Below are positions 25,427-33,617 of a stretch of 64,000 nt of DNA, piece by piece. Position numbers and translations under genes: made by a program. Under the pieces are notes generated by a model. The model saw only the letters and a program-made list of their open reading frames with translations, ran no database searches and was not told the DNA's origin. The stretch lies in the NCBI GenBank assembly GCA_965116965.1, contig OZ220743.1, positions 186,001 to 250,000 on the forward strand, given 5' to 3'. The DNA comes from Aldehydirespirator sp965116965. Its GTDB lineage: Bacteria; Actinomycetota; Acidimicrobiia; Acidimicrobiales; Aldehydirespiratoraceae. The stretch's first letter is position 1. Each line of letters starts with the position of its first letter.

Positions 25427-26266
25427 ATGGCTGAGTTCTCGACCGTCCTCTACGAGGTCGAGGGCCATGTGGCCACCATCACCATGAACCGGCCCAAGGT
25501 GGCCAACGCCCAGGACACCCAGCTGATCGACGAGCTCGACGCGGCCTTCGACCTTGCCGACGATGACGACGGGGTGCGGGTGGTGGTGCTGGCCGCCAAC
25601 GGAAAGCACTTCTCGGCCGGCCACGACCTCAAGGCCCTCGTGGGCGACGTGGAGCCCGACAAGTGGAGGTTGATGCGCGACACCCCCGAGGGCAAGTGGC
25701 GCCACGAGAAGGTCATGTACTTCGACCGCTGCCTGAAGATCCGGGACTTCCGCAAGCCGACCATCGCCGCCGTTCAAGGCAAGTGCGTGGCCGCCGGTGT
25801 GATGCTGGCCTGCATGGCCGACATCATCGTGGCCGGCGACGACGCCGCCTTCCAGAACCCGGTGCTGCGCATGACCGGCGCCGCGGTCGAGATCCTGGTC
25901 GAGCCGTGGGAGATGCCGGCCCGCAAGGCGAAGGAGTTCCTGCTGACCGCCGAGACCATCAGCGCGACCGAAGCCGAGCGGCTCGGGATGGTCAACCGGG
26001 TGGTCCCGAGGGACGAGCTCGGCGCCTCGGTGCGGGAGCTGGCCGAACAGATCGCCCAGGTGCCCCCGGCCACCGCCCAGGTGGTGAAGCGCTCGATCAA
26101 CAAGACCCTCGACCTCCAGGGCCAGCGCGACGCCTGGGACTACCACTTCCAGGCCCACCACTGGATGCACAACACCGCCACCGCCCTGGGCGCGCTGGAA
26201 CGGCGCATGCAGAAAGGCTCCATGAAGGAAGTCTTCGCCGAGCACCGCGACCCCCCGTCCCAGTGA
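25427..26266 (+). CDS. Enoyl-CoA hydratase/isomerase family protein (crotonase)
   Basis: This is a 279-residue crotonase-fold protein. The CoA-binding and oxyanion segments are visible (VVVLAANGKHFSAGHDLKAL and AAVQGKCVAAGVMLACMADI). At the positions where classical hydratases carry two glutamates I see AAFQNPVLRMTGAAVEI, without the usual FG-x-PE glutamate. So hydratase activity is not assured; isomerase, hydrolase or another crotonase activity is possible. It sits between an acyl-CoA dehydrogenase and a CoA-transferase, which places it in acyl-CoA degradation. Confidence 0.88.
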   Translation: MAEFSTVLYEVEGHVATITMNRPKVANAQDTQLIDELDAAFDLADDDDGVRVVVLAANGKHFSAGHDLKALVGDVEPDKWRLMRDTPEGKWRHEKVMYFDRCLKIRDFRKPTIAAVQGKCVAAGVMLACMADIIVAGDDAAFQNPVLRMTGAAVEILVEPWEMPARKAKEFLLTAETISATEAERLGMVNRVVPRDELGASVRELAEQIAQVPPATAQVVKRSINKTLDLQGQRDAWDYHFQAHHWMHNTATALGALERRMQKGSMKEVFAEHRDPPSQ

Positions 26267-26344
26267 GGCGGCCCCTGGCCGAAATCCCTGTAGTCGAGGA
26301 CGCTATGGGTCCTTTGCAACAGGAATCTCGGGAGAGGCGATGAG

Positions 26345-27547
26345 GTGAGACAGCCCTTGGCCGGGATCAGGGTGCTCGATCTGGGCACCCGGATCGCGGC
26401 CCCGTTCTGCGCAGGAGTCTTGGGCGAGCAGGGCGCGGAGGTCATCAAGATCGAAGACCCCGGCCGGGGTGATCCGAGCCGCATCAACGGGCCCTTCGCC
26501 ACCGATGACCACGGCAATCGCTACTCCCTGTACTGGTCGGTGGAGGGCCGGGGCCGCAAGTCGGTGACCATCAACCTGCGCGACCCGCAGGGCCAGGACC
26601 TGTTCCGGCGCCTGGCCTCGGTGTGCGACGTGGTCTGCGAGAACTTCCGGCCGGGCACCCTGGAACGCTGGAACATCGACCCGGCACGGCTCGACCCCCG
26701 CCTGGTCACGGCCCGCATCAGCCTCTACGGCCAGGACGGCCCCAAGTCGCTGCACAACGGCTTCGACCACAACGCCGTCGCCTTCGCCGGGCTGACGCAC
26801 CTCACCGGGCATGCCGACGGACCCCCGGCACGGCCGGGCCTCCCCGTCTCCGACTACCTGACCGCGGTGTTCGCCGCCCAGGCCGTGACCAGCCTGCTGT
26901 ATGAGCGCGACGCCCGCGGCACCGGCGCCGGCGGCGTGGTCGACGCCTACCTGTACGGCTCGGTGCTGCGGATCATGGAGTGGACGATCGCCGCCTACGA
27001 CCGGCTGGGCGAGGTGCGCCAGCGCACAGGCAACCGGTCCGAGCGCGCTGCGCCCCTCGACAACTTCCGGAGCCGGGACGGCCGGTACGTGTGCATCGTG
27101 GCTGTGCGCCAGCCGGTGTTCGAACGCCTGTGCGAGGCGATGGGCCGGCCCGAGTTGATCACCGACCCGCGCTTCCGATCCTCCGGGACGCGCCGGCGCA
27201 ACCGGGACGAGGTCAACCGGATCGTGGCCGCATGGGCGGCCGGGCTGGACGCGGCCGACGTCGAGGAGCGCTGCCTGTGCCACAGCGTGCCGGTCGGCGT
27301 CGTCCACGACGTGGCCGACGTCGCCGCCGATGAGCATGTGCTCGCCCGGGGCGACCTGTGCAGCGTCGACGACCCGGTCATCGGCCCGGTGCGCCAGCAG
27401 GCCCCCTTCCCCCGCCTCGATGACGGCTCGCCTCCGATCCCGGCCGGCGCGCCCCGGCTGGGCGAGCACACCGACGAGGTGCTCGCCAGCCTGCTGGGAC
27501 TCTCAGAAGCCGAGATCGCCTCCCTGCGAGGCGGCAACGTCATCTAG
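26345..27547 (+). CDS. Family III CoA-transferase (CaiB/BaiF)
   Basis: This protein transfers CoA between carboxylic acids through an aspartyl-CoA thioester. The N-terminal Rossmann part is typical (LAGIRVLDLGTRIAAPFCAG, EQGAEVIKIEDPGRGDPSR, LRDPQGQDLFRRLASVCDVV). Asp170 in SDYLTAVFAAQ is at the position of the catalytic aspartate of formyl-CoA transferase-type enzymes. The C-terminal GEHTDEVLASLLGLSEAEIA is the common family ending. It is 400 residues long with a GTG start. A remnant of a second family member lies just downstream. Confidence 0.92.
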   Translation: MRQPLAGIRVLDLGTRIAAPFCAGVLGEQGAEVIKIEDPGRGDPSRINGPFATDDHGNRYSLYWSVEGRGRKSVTINLRDPQGQDLFRRLASVCDVVCENFRPGTLERWNIDPARLDPRLVTARISLYGQDGPKSLHNGFDHNAVAFAGLTHLTGHADGPPARPGLPVSDYLTAVFAAQAVTSLLYERDARGTGAGGVVDAYLYGSVLRIMEWTIAAYDRLGEVRQRTGNRSERAAPLDNFRSRDGRYVCIVAVRQPVFERLCEAMGRPELITDPRFRSSGTRRRNRDEVNRIVAAWAAGLDAADVEERCLCHSVPVGVVHDVADVAADEHVLARGDLCSVDDPVIGPVRQQAPFPRLDDGSPPIPAGAPRLGEHTDEVLASLLGLSEAEIASLRGGNVI

Positions 27548-27593
27548 CAGCCGGCCCCCTCAGCCGGAAGGGCCGGCAGGTAGCGTCCCCTCC

Positions 27594-27672
27594 CGGCGAG
27601 CACACCGACGAGGTGCTCGCCGGCCTGCCAGCCACCGAGTTGGACGAACTCAGAGCCGACGGCATCGCCTGA
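27594..27672 (+). pseudogene. Remnant of a second CoA-transferase gene (3' end)
   Basis: Only the last 25 codons remain: PGEHTDEVLAGLPATELDEL, then RADGIA and a stop. This parallels the C-terminus of the intact gene ending at 27547 but differs in detail, so it is a separate family member or an old duplicate that lost its body. Confidence 0.65.
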
Positions 27673-27688
27673 CCGGCGCCCGCTCCAA

Positions 27689-27880
27689 CCGGAACTGGCA
27701 GCAAGACGCACGCATACCGTGCAACACACTGCCAATCCTCAAAACGACCCAGATACGGACCGGAACTGGCAGCAAGACGCACGCATACCGTGCAACACAC
27801 TGCCAATCCTCAAAACGACCCAGATACGGACCGGAACTGGCAGCAAGACGCACGCATACCGTGCAACACACTGCCAATTC
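27689..27880. repeat. 71-bp tandem repeat, 2.7 copies, with nested dyad symmetry
   Basis: Copies start at 27689, 27760 and 27831. Each contains TGGCAG, 6 nt, GCACGCATACCGTGC, 6 nt, CTGCCA: an inner 5-bp stem around a 5-nt loop and an outer matching 6-bp arm, 39 bp in all. The remaining 32 bp of each unit are a constant spacer. The period is not a multiple of three, so open frames across it on both strands are not genes. It fills most of the 355-bp gap between the CoA-transferase and thiolase genes, which run towards each other. Confidence 0.92.
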
Positions 27881-27902
27881 TCGAGGCGGCGGCGTGGTGG
27901 GC

Positions 27903-29078
27903 TCAGGCGACGCGCTGGATGAGGGTTCCGGTTCCCAGGCCTCCGCCGCAGCACATCGACACCAAGCCGTAGTCGCCGTCGGTGCGCTCCAGCTCGTGCA
28001 CCGCCTTGGTGGTGAGGATGCAGCCGGTGCCGCCCAGCGGATGTCCCAGCGCGATGGCGCCGCCGTTGGGGTTGGCCCTGGCCGGGTCGGCGCCCACGGT
28101 GCGCTGCCAGGCGATCACCACCGACGCGAAGGCCTCGTTGACCTCGAACACGTCCACGTCGTCGATGGTGACGCCCTCGCGCTCGAGCACCCGCTCCGTG
28201 GCCGGTATGGGGCCCTCCAGCATCAGCACCGGATCGCAGCCCACCAGCGCGGTCTGGGCCACCCGGGCCATCGGCTTGAGTCCCAGTTCAGCCGCCTTGC
28301 CGGCCGACATCAGCAGCACCGCGGCCGCGCCGTCGGCGATCTGCGACGATGTGCCCGCGGTATGGATGCCGTCGTCGCGGGCCACCGGCTTGAGTGCGGC
28401 CAGCGCCTCCAGGCTGGTGTCGCGGGGGACTTCGTCGCGGGCGAACTCCACCGTCTCGCCGGTCTTGCGGCCGTCCTCGTCCACCAGCACCGCATCGATG
28501 GGCACGATCTGGGTCTCGAAGCGGCCCTCCTGCCGGGCGGTGGCCGCCCGCAGCTGCGACTCCAGTCCGAGGTCGTCGGCGTCCTGGCGCGATATCCCGT
28601 AGGCGGTGGCGATGCGCTCGGCGCCCTCGAACTGGCTGGTGAACTCGTAGTGCTGGAAGTAGCTGCGCGACACCGGCTTGCCGGGGCCGTTCATCACGTT
28701 GGCTGCCAGAGGCACCATCGACATCGACTCCACCCCGCAGGCCAACACGGCGTCCTCCGCACCCGAGGCGATCAGGCTGTAGGCCAGGTTCACGGCGTGC
28801 TGGGAGGACCCGCACTGGGAGTCGACGGTGGAGCAGGCCGTGGACTGGTCGCCGCCGTGGGACAGCCAGGCGGTGCGGGTGATGTTCATTCCCTGGGCGC
28901 CGACCTGGTCGATGCAGCCGCCCACCACCTGGTCGACGTCGCCGCTGCCGATCCCGGCCCGGCTCAGGCACTCCATCTGCACCGGGCCGAGGACGTCGGC
29001 CGGGTGGGTGTGGGCCAGCGTCCCGTTGCGCTTCCCAACCGCGGAGCGCACTGCCTCGACGATCACTACGTCGGTCAT
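27903..29078 (-). CDS. Thiolase (acetyl-CoA acyltransferase)
   Basis: This is a biosynthetic or degradative thiolase that cleaves 3-ketoacyl-CoA or condenses acyl-CoAs. I start it at the ATG preceded by AAAGGA (MTDVVIVEAVRSAVGKRNGT), giving 391 residues. The nucleophile is Cys89 in DSQCGSSQHAV, the catalytic His is in GHPLGGTG (His346) and the second Cys is in SMCCGGGLG (Cys376). All motifs are intact. It is convergent with the CoA-transferase gene and upstream of no other gene on its strand except after the MaoC gene, which lies 185 bp further along the same strand. Confidence 0.93.
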   Translation of the reverse strand: MTDVVIVEAVRSAVGKRNGTLAHTHPADVLGPVQMECLSRAGIGSGDVDQVVGGCIDQVGAQGMNITRTAWLSHGGDQSTACSTVDSQCGSSQHAVNLAYSLIASGAEDAVLACGVESMSMVPLAANVMNGPGKPVSRSYFQHYEFTSQFEGAERIATAYGISRQDADDLGLESQLRAATARQEGRFETQIVPIDAVLVDEDGRKTGETVEFARDEVPRDTSLEALAALKPVARDDGIHTAGTSSQIADGAAAVLLMSAGKAAELGLKPMARVAQTALVGCDPVLMLEGPIPATERVLEREGVTIDDVDVFEVNEAFASVVIAWQRTVGADPARANPNGGAIALGHPLGGTGCILTTKAVHELERTDGDYGLVSMCCGGGLGTGTLIQRVA

Positions 29079-29134
29079 GGCATGTCCTTTCTTGAGATCG
29101 AGCGTCAGCCTACGCGCTTTCGTTGCCGCTGCTT

Positions 29135-29240
29135 CTGCCCCGCCGGCGGGTCCTGTCGTCGAGGCCGTCCGACCGACGGGGCTTCGCCCCATTGTCAGTC
29201 GGCCGTTCCTCGCCGCCACCCCCGGCCTTCCGGGTCGCGG
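29135..29240. repeat. Palindromic interspersed element family B, long form
   Basis: The outer parts (CGCCGGCGGGTCCTGT at 29141-29156 and CGCCGCCACC plus CCCGGCCTTCCGGGTCGCGG ending at 29240) recur at 36901-36954. Here they enclose an extra 50 bp with the hairpin GGGGCTTCGCCCC (29178-29190). CCCGGCCTTCCGGG is a second hairpin. The element lies between the 3' end of the MaoC gene and the thiolase start. Confidence 0.65.
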
Positions 29241-29263
29241 GCTGGGGCCCGGTCATGGGGCGG

Positions 29264-30268
29264 TCATGGGGCGGCGGCTATGACGATCCAGTCGAGGATC
29301 TTGTCGGGTTCGTCGGTCCGGTGGGCGAAGCCTTCTACTTGCACTGCGAACAGGCGGCCGGAGCCGGCTGGGGCTGTGTCCAGGAGGGTGTGGCGGAACG
29401 ACACCTGGTCGCCCTCGAAGGCGGGGCCGGTGTGGTCGCAGCCTTGCCATCCCACCACCGTCGCCATGCCGGGCAGCACCCTCGACAACGACGCCTGGGC
29501 CAGCCCCACGATGTGACCCCCGTACAGCAGGCGCTGCGGGTACGGGGACTCGTCCGCGTCGCGGTGCACCATGGCCAGGTTGTTGGTGAGGCGCACCAGC
29601 GCCAAGGCGTTGTCGACCATGTCCCGGGCCGGGTCGGTCACGGTCGTGCCGGGCTGCCAGTCGGTGCCGTCACCGAGCGGGGTGAAGTCCCAGTGGGCCG
29701 GCACCAACTCGTTATAGGAGGACAGGTCCAGCGGCGGCGTGACGCCGAGGTCGTCGTCGTGGCCGGGCTGCTCGTCGCCGGCCTGCGGCAGCAGGGGCGC
29801 CCGCTGGTAGGTCATGGCCGGCTCGCCGTCGACGGTAGTGACGACGTCGACCAGCGCCTTGCCCCGGTGGGGGCGTCCGGGCCGGGGCCGGCTGTCGGCC
29901 AGGGCGACCACGGTGACGGTGGTGGCCAGGGACTGCCCGATGAACACCGGCTTCACGAACCGCAGGTCGCGGTAGAAGAGGTTGGCGATCACCCGCCTGG
30001 TGAGCGTGGTGCTGTGCCCGACCGACAGGTGCATCACCAGCGCAGCGCTGACCAGGCGGCCGGGCTGCCCGGTGACGGCGGCACACACCGCCGGGTCCAT
30101 CACCATCGGCAGTCGCTCTCCCACCATCGACTGGTAGAGGGCGGCCATGCCGTCGTCGATCACCACCGACGGCTGCCGGGGCAGCACTTGACCGACACTC
30201 AAGTCCTCGTAGTAGGGACTCTCCAGCGGGATCACCGACTTGCAGACTAGGCCCTCGCTCCAGGTCAA
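29264..30268 (-). CDS. MaoC-family hotdog dehydratase-like protein
   Basis: This is a two-hotdog protein of the MaoC/hydratase 2 superfamily, probably acting on enoyl-CoA or a related thioester. The 334-residue protein has an N-terminal hotdog (YYEDLSVGQVLPRQPSVVID, then LTRRVIANLFYRDLRFVKPV) and a C-terminal one (RLLYGGHIVGLAQASLSRVL, TGPAFEGDQVSFRHTLLDTA). The start shown is a TTG; a GTG 11 codons downstream (VIPLESPYYEDL) is a good alternative. The bases immediately upstream of the TTG are one copy of a perfect 36-bp direct repeat, so the native promoter may have been altered by whatever created that repeat. Confidence 0.78.
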   Translation of the reverse strand: MTWSEGLVCKSVIPLESPYYEDLSVGQVLPRQPSVVIDDGMAALYQSMVGERLPMVMDPAVCAAVTGQPGRLVSAALVMHLSVGHSTTLTRRVIANLFYRDLRFVKPVFIGQSLATTVTVVALADSRPRPGRPHRGKALVDVVTTVDGEPAMTYQRAPLLPQAGDEQPGHDDDLGVTPPLDLSSYNELVPAHWDFTPLGDGTDWQPGTTVTDPARDMVDNALALVRLTNNLAMVHRDADESPYPQRLLYGGHIVGLAQASLSRVLPGMATVVGWQGCDHTGPAFEGDQVSFRHTLLDTAPAGSGRLFAVQVEGFAHRTDEPDKILDWIVIAAAP

Positions 30269-30304
30269 CCGAAATCAGTAGAGAAACGCGTCACATAGGA
30301 GCAA
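30269..30304 (+). repeat. 36-bp direct repeat, left copy
   Basis: It begins CCGAAATCAGTAGAG and ends CACATAGGAGCAA, and is identical to 31300-31335. Together the two copies bracket the AbiEi/DUF559-like gene. The left copy directly abuts the 5' end of the MaoC gene. Confidence 0.95.
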
Positions 30305-30375
30305 TACCCGGACAGATTGCTAGTTGAATATACATGTAACATGATTTAAATACATATAGCGATATATTCAGGGGG
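30305..30375 (+). promoter_or_regulatory. AT-rich control region of the AbiEi/DUF559-like gene
   Basis: This is about 70 bp of strikingly AT-rich DNA (for example ATATACATGTAACATG and TTTAAATACATATAGC) in a high-GC setting, ending in GGGGG beside the ATG. It probably contains the promoter and a regulator site, and its composition marks it as foreign. Confidence 0.5.
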
Positions 30376-31329
30376 ATGCGGCGGGGTGAAGAACTGGTCT
30401 TGGAGAGGATGAGGCACCAGTACGGCCTGGTACAGCGTTCCCAAGCGCTGAAGGACGGCATGACGAACGCGCAGATAGGGCGGCGCCTGCGAACTGGCCG
30501 GTGGGAGCGGGCGGCTCGTGGCGTGTACCGGCACGCCGCAACCGAGCAGACGCGGTTCTCGAGACTGCTGGCGGTGTGCCTCGCCCACGATGCGCTGGCC
30601 AGCCACACGTCAGCCGCCGCCATCCACGACATCGACGGATACTCACTCAACCGCATCGAGGTTGTGGTGGCGGCCAACCGCAGCCCGGCCGTGAAGGGCG
30701 CCCATCTCCACAAGTCGGCCCAGATGGACCTGGCCGGGCCAACAGTCCGCAAGGCCATCCCGGTGACGGGAGTGGGACGCACGGTCCTCGACCTCGCCGG
30801 CGTGGTGAACCGCAGACGCTTGGACGACACCATCGACGCGGTGATACGAGACGGAAGGTTGCGGCTCTGGGATCTCTATGACGTCCTCGTCTCTCATGCC
30901 CGCCGGGGACGGAACGGCTGCGGCGCACTTCGAGCCGCTCTGGACGCCCGTCTGGGCGACGACCGCGTTCCGCTCAGCAGGTGGAGCCGCATGGTCGCCA
31001 ATCTGCTGGTCGAAGCCGGGCTGGGTCAGGCCCGATTCGAGTATCCGATCCACGCCGCCGACGGCGAGTTCATCGCTCAGGTCGATCTGGCCTTCCCGGA
31101 TCGCTGTCTCGCTATCGAACTCGACAGCGTTCGCTGGCATCACAACCTTCACAACTTCAGCCACGACCGCCAGCGCCGCAACCGGCTACTGCTCGAAGGT
31201 TGGGACGTTCTCAACTTCACTTGGGACGACTACGCCCGCCGTCCCGGTCAACTCTGCGACACCGTGGCCGCAGCCACTGCGCCGCTCGAACCAACTCGGC
31301 CGAAATCAGTAGAGAAACGCGTCACATAG
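30376..31329 (+). CDS. AbiEi-like winged helix plus DUF559-type nuclease-fold protein
   Basis: The 317-residue protein has an N-terminal AbiEi-antitoxin-like DNA-binding part (YGLVQRSQALKDGMTNAQIG, then RGVYRHAATEQTRFSRLLAV) and a C-terminal domain like DUF559/Vsr-type PD-(D/E)XK folds (FIAQVDLAFPDRCLAIELDS, then RQRRNRLLLEGWDVLNFTWD). The acidic residues Asp and Glu in QVDLAFP and AIELDS could be catalytic, but the lysine of the classical motif is not seen. Such stand-alone genes are common in actinobacteria and of unproven function. The ATG lies directly against GGGGG; an ATG at 30409 with GGAG at better spacing is an alternative. The last bases of the gene lie inside the right copy of the 36-bp direct repeat. 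Confidence 0.7.
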   Translation: MRRGEELVLERMRHQYGLVQRSQALKDGMTNAQIGRRLRTGRWERAARGVYRHAATEQTRFSRLLAVCLAHDALASHTSAAAIHDIDGYSLNRIEVVVAANRSPAVKGAHLHKSAQMDLAGPTVRKAIPVTGVGRTVLDLAGVVNRRRLDDTIDAVIRDGRLRLWDLYDVLVSHARRGRNGCGALRAALDARLGDDRVPLSRWSRMVANLLVEAGLGQARFEYPIHAADGEFIAQVDLAFPDRCLAIELDSVRWHHNLHNFSHDRQRRNRLLLEGWDVLNFTWDDYARRPGQLCDTVAAATAPLEPTRPKSVEKRVT

Positions 31330-31335
31330 GAGCAA
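31300..31335 (+). repeat. 36-bp direct repeat, right copy
   Basis: This is a perfect match to 30269-30304. It overlaps the last 30 bp and stop codon of the AbiEi/DUF559-like gene. Beyond the perfect part both copies share a CAGATT sequence 8 bp later. Confidence 0.95.
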
Positions 31336-31363
31336 AGGCCGTGCAGATTTGGCGAGTCGGGCA

Positions 31364-32296
31364 TCACGGACGTGCCGACAGCACGACCGGGCCCGCCGCG
31401 GTGACGTGCACGACGTCGCGGTGGTGGCCGTCGGTGACGCTGAGGACCATCCCGGCCTCCAGCCGCTCACGCAGGCCGATCTGAGGGCCGATCACCGGAC
31501 GCTCGAAGCCTATTCCGAGCCCCCGCACCAGCCAGTCGCTCGCGGCGGACGCGGCCAGGTCGGTGTGCGACGCGCCATCCCGGCAGGCGTCGACCAGGGC
31601 AGTCGAGCCCGCACGCCGGCCGTCGACGAACATGCCCCCGACTCCCCCTTCGTACAGTTCGCAGATCACCCCGACATCGACGGCGAGCCCGCCGTCGCGA
31701 CGCTCGGCCCGCACGCCCGACGACGGGACCGTCACACCCCGAGAGGCCAGCGCATCGATGGCGGCCGCAACCGGATCGGTGCCGGCGGGAGCGTCGAGGG
31801 CGGCCTCCACCCCGACCCAGGCGACGGTGCAGGCCCGGGCGATGGCCTCGACTTCTCCGGGCAGTTTGTGCCGCCGGACGCCGGCCATCAGGTCGTCGGC
31901 AAGAACAACCTCGGCTCCAGGAGCGAAGTTGGCCGCGGCCCGGCGGAACGACGGCGTGAGTTCATCCACGCCGATGCGGCCAGCCTCGGACAGACCGTCA
32001 ATGCCGGCCATGGACGCCGCCATGATTCGGGGATTCCAGGTGAGCGGGTAGAGGTCGTCGAAGGTCATGGGCGGCTCGATACCGGCCTCCCAGCTCGACA
32101 GGGCGTGGACCCTGCCGGTCGAGCCCACCACCACGCAACCCGCCCCGAAGGGCCGGGTGCCGGCCGTCCACAGCCGGCGCATCCCGGACGCGTATCCCGC
32201 GTTGTCCTGGCGCCCCAGCACCAGCACGTCGATGCCGGCGTCCGCCATCGCGGCGAACACCCTCTCGCGGCGGGCCAGAACTAGTTCTCTGCTCAT
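31364..32296 (-). CDS. Degenerate M24 (creatinase/prolidase fold) protein
   Basis: The N-terminal half is a typical creatinase N-domain (RRERVFAAMADAGIDVLVLG). The C-terminal half has the pita-bread pattern, but the five metal ligands of M24 peptidases are not all present: LAVDVGVICELYEGGVGG replaces the Asp-Asp segment and no His-Gly-x-Gly or paired Glu motifs are seen near the end. At 310 residues it is about 100 shorter than the neighbouring full M24 protein. Its start overlaps the stop of that gene (ATGA), so the two are made together, and the degenerate protein may be a non-catalytic partner subunit. Confidence 0.7.
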   Translation of the reverse strand: MSRELVLARRERVFAAMADAGIDVLVLGRQDNAGYASGMRRLWTAGTRPFGAGCVVVGSTGRVHALSSWEAGIEPPMTFDDLYPLTWNPRIMAASMAGIDGLSEAGRIGVDELTPSFRRAAANFAPGAEVVLADDLMAGVRRHKLPGEVEAIARACTVAWVGVEAALDAPAGTDPVAAAIDALASRGVTVPSSGVRAERRDGGLAVDVGVICELYEGGVGGMFVDGRRAGSTALVDACRDGASHTDLAASAASDWLVRGLGIGFERPVIGPQIGLRERLEAGMVLSVTDGHHRDVVHVTAAGPVVLSARP

Positions 32297-33537
32297 GAGC
32301 GGAACGGCTCGTAGTGATGGCCGCCGCCGAGGGACCGCCAGCCGTGTTCGGTCACAGCCACGATCTCCTCGGCCCGGTATCCGCCCACCCCGTCAGTCCA
32401 GGTGACCGGCTCGAATACGAGCACCATGCCCGGCACCAGCTCGTAGGAGTCGTCGAAGGCCGGACCGAGGTCGGTGCCGATCATGGGCATCTCGGCGCTC
32501 TCCAGACCGGTTCCATGGGCCAGGTAGAACTGCGGCAGCCACGGTGTCTCGTCTCCCTCGACGGCCCGGGCGGCCCGGCCGACGTCACCGAGCGTGGCAC
32601 CGGGTCCTGTCGCGGCCAGTGAGGCGTCCAGCACCGCCATCCAGCGGTCGAACAGCGCCTGCTCGGCGCGGGTGGGAGCGCGCCCGACGACCCAGGTGCG
32701 CCCGAAGTCCGACATGTAGCCGTGATGGCCCACTCCCGCATCCACCCAGACGAGGTCGCCTTCGGCGAAGACCGGGTTGTCGACCCCCGTGGGGAAGGCG
32801 ACATGGCCGGTGGATGTGCGGACTCCGCCGTTGCGGCGGGTCGGCATGGGCTGGAAGATCGGGTCGATCCCGTTCTGGAAGGCGGCGCTAGTTGCAGCCA
32901 TCCCGTGACGATGGCTGAGGCCTGACTCCAGGTCGGTGTCCCGGAGAGCAGCTAGGAACGCTCCCGCGACCTCGGCCCGGTTGGAGCCGGGAACACACGC
33001 GGCCTGAGCCGCCTCCATGGCCCGCTCGGTGTGCCGTTGGGACTGATCGATGCAGGCCAACTCGTCTTCGGTCTTCACTATCCGAGCCGGCACCAGCACC
33101 CGGCCCGCGTCGACAAGCTCGGCCCCATCTAGAACGCCAGCGCGAGCCATGGCGCCCGTCACCCCATCCACCGCCACCCGGCGTCCGGTCACGTCCCCGA
33201 GCACGTCGGCGATGGCCTCCCCTACGCCGGCCGCGCCGTCGTCGAGCTCGGGCCATAGCGGGGGGCCTGCCTCGACGCCGGCCGGGTCGTGCGCATGAAG
33301 CCGGGCCGGTCCGTCCGACGCGCTCACGATCGCCACTGCGCGCCGGTGGTTGACATGACCGGCGTCGACCGCCTCGGGAACATGTCCGGTGGCGTAGGTC
33401 ACGTGGGGACCGTGCATCAGCACGGCCCCGTCCACGCTCTGCGCACGCATCTGGGCCCGCAGGCGGGCGAGGCGCTCCGCTCCCATCCGGCCCAGGTCGA
33501 GCCCGTCCGGGCACGGTGAGGTCCCTAGCTCAGACAT
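32293..33537 (-). CDS. M24-family metallopeptidase (Xaa-Pro peptidase or creatinase-like)
   Basis: This is a two-domain pita-bread enzyme. All five expected metal ligands can be seen: Asp in WVDAGVG, Asp in MSDFGRTW, His in AHGTGLE, Glu in VFEPVTW and Glu in YRAEEIVAV. The chosen ATG (MSELGTSPCP) gives 414 residues; an upstream start would add 12. Substrate cannot be read from sequence; relatives cleave Xaa-Pro dipeptides or C-N bonds in small amines. It is upstream of, and overlaps, the degenerate M24 gene. Confidence 0.85.
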   Translation of the reverse strand: MSELGTSPCPDGLDLGRMGAERLARLRAQMRAQSVDGAVLMHGPHVTYATGHVPEAVDAGHVNHRRAVAIVSASDGPARLHAHDPAGVEAGPPLWPELDDGAAGVGEAIADVLGDVTGRRVAVDGVTGAMARAGVLDGAELVDAGRVLVPARIVKTEDELACIDQSQRHTERAMEAAQAACVPGSNRAEVAGAFLAALRDTDLESGLSHRHGMAATSAAFQNGIDPIFQPMPTRRNGGVRTSTGHVAFPTGVDNPVFAEGDLVWVDAGVGHHGYMSDFGRTWVVGRAPTRAEQALFDRWMAVLDASLAATGPGATLGDVGRAARAVEGDETPWLPQFYLAHGTGLESAEMPMIGTDLGPAFDDSYELVPGMVLVFEPVTWTDGVGGYRAEEIVAVTEHGWRSLGGGHHYEPFRS

Positions 33538-33617
33538 CGCCGAGAGGCTGGGATCCGCTGTGGGCAGCAACACCGAACCATTGACTTCCTACACTAGGGT
33601 CCACCTTCAACAGGGGA

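Noticed and set aside
27689..27880. Possible CRISPR array
   Set aside because: The constant 32-bp part and the dyad part are both repeated, so there are no variable spacers; only 2.7 units exist and no cas genes are seen.
27540..27972. Open frames on both strands across the 71-bp repeats
   Set aside because: They arise because the repeat lacks stops in several frames; the period is not a multiple of three and the predicted peptides are the same sequence read in shifted frames.
29178..29190. Intrinsic terminator at GGGGCTTCGCCCC
   Set aside because: There is no T-run after the hairpin and it lies inside an interspersed element; a terminator role is unsupported.
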